From: an uncultured Prevotella sp.
Lineage (GTDB): Bacteria > Bacteroidota > Bacteroidia > Bacteroidales > Bacteroidaceae
DNA: 57,928 nucleotides
Reading direction: 5' to 3'
Assembly: GCA_900322175.1 (NCBI GenBank)
Contig: ONYZ01000026.1
Location: forward strand, 1-57,928
Shown: in pieces, positions 57,748 to 57,928 of the stretch
Layout of the letters: every line of letters starts with the position of its first letter
How positions within the stretch are numbered: position 1 is the first letter of the stretch
Made by a program: the position numbers and the translations under genes
The notes under the pieces: model-generated
The model's input: the letters and a program-made list of their open reading frames with translations, nothing else
Told to the model about the DNA's origin: nothing
Database searches by the model: none

Positions 57748-57755
57748 CAAAGATA
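57748..57755 (-). promoter_or_regulatory. -7 box of DUF4348/murB operon
   Basis: The minus strand reads TATCTTTG, 47 bp before the ATG at 57700. No good TTTG box is found at the right distance. Confidence 0.55.
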
Positions 57756-57803
57756 CACATTTTTTTAGACATAAGTACATAAGAACAAACTTTTTTCTGT
57801 TCT

Positions 57804-57838
57804 TTTGTTCTTTTTATCCCAAAAAATAAGTACCTTTG
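57804..57838 (+). promoter_or_regulatory. Promoter of pheS
   Basis: TTTG (57804-57807), a 23-bp spacer and TACCTTTG (57831-57838), 27 bp before the ATG at 57866. Confidence 0.7.
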
Positions 57839-57865
57839 CACGCAAAATTGCAATTTTTATAGTTT

Positions 57866-57928
57866 ATGATACTTGATAAGATAGACGAACTTCTGAAAGA
57901 AGTACAGAATTTGAGCGCTAAAAACGCT
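57866..57928 (+). CDS. pheS: Phenylalanyl-tRNA synthetase alpha subunit, 5' part
   Basis: The first 21 codons read MILDKIDELLKEVQNLSAKN-A and run off the window end. This start, with its amphipathic helix pattern, matches the N-terminal coiled coil of Bacteroidota PheS. Only the beginning is visible, so the call rests on a short match plus the clean promoter upstream. Confidence 0.65.
   Translation, partial: MILDKIDELLKEVQNLSAKNA

Overview
The window looks like chromosomal DNA of a Bacteroidota member, most likely a Prevotella/Segatella-type gut or oral bacterium. The evidence is the TTTG-N19-23-TAnnTTTG promoter pattern upstream of many genes, the lack of strong ribosome binding sites, RprX/RprY-type regulators, an EF-G paralogue, many secreted proteins and lipoproteins of Bacteroidota type, and typical gene neighbourhoods (thrS-infC-rpmI-rplT; rpsF-rpsR-rplI). 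No rRNA, tRNA, CRISPR array or intact transposase was recognised. The overall feel is mid-GC, with one clearly AT-rich stretch at about 42.66-45.1 kb.

Layout. 0.15-2.3 kb: an ECF sigma / anti-sigma / lipoprotein cassette. 2.3-3.7 kb: an accessory islet with a Rha-like phage regulator, a nested inverted-repeat element, an HU-like DNA-binding protein and a 33-residue smalltalk peptide. 3.6-5.9 kb: a ToxR-like membrane-bound winged-helix regulator, a neighbouring envelope protein with a triple 11-bp operator upstream of its promoter, and an XRE regulator with its own palindrome. 5.9-8.0 kb: a second sigma / anti-sigma / exported protein cassette. 8.1-15.2 kb: a signalling island made of a TPR histidine kinase whose phospho-acceptor His is Asn, two sensors with solute-binding-like and PAS-like regions but no output domain, and a partner-switching pair (an RsbU phosphatase fused to an RsbW kinase, plus a STAS protein). 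15.4-16.6 kb: rplI, rpsR and an rpsF that reads as frameshifted. 16.7-19.2 kb: RprXY. 19.4-21.5 kb: an EF-G-like protein with degenerate G motifs. 21.6-26.4 kb: hemW, a membrane lipoprotein, a U32 protein and metA.

26.4-35.6 kb holds the most intriguing unit: a tightly packed operon encoding a four-zinc-ribbon protein, a very large membrane Ser/Thr kinase, a protein with four AAA+ modules, a zinc-ribbon/FHA protein and a PP2C phosphatase. It has one strong promoter. It has all parts of a phospho-threonine relay (kinase, reader, eraser) coupled to a mechanical ATPase, but no recognised secretion or toxin gene. The kinase N-terminal tail carries repeated T-V/I-R motifs that could be the marks read by the FHA protein.

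35.7-42.6 kb: an M13 peptidase, an ABC-F protein with palindromic repeats inside its linker, a LolA-like protein and Tex. 42.7-45.7 kb: an AT-rich WG-repeat-like protein, a hairpin RNA or terminator, mntA and a broken hepT. 45.9-53.8 kb: a secreted DUF3828-like protein, then a long minus-strand housekeeping operon (SPOR lipoprotein, ruvX, def, TPR protein, thrS, infC, rpmI, rplT). 54.0-55.0 kb: a small envelope-stress-like operon and a strong candidate small RNA. 55.1-57.7 kb: an MBL hydrolase, murB and a DUF4348 lipoprotein. The window ends inside the start of pheS.

All family names are from reading the translations by eye; no database search was possible. Two genes (rpsF, hepT) carry internal deletions with frame changes, so sequencing or assembly error should be excluded before biological conclusions are drawn.
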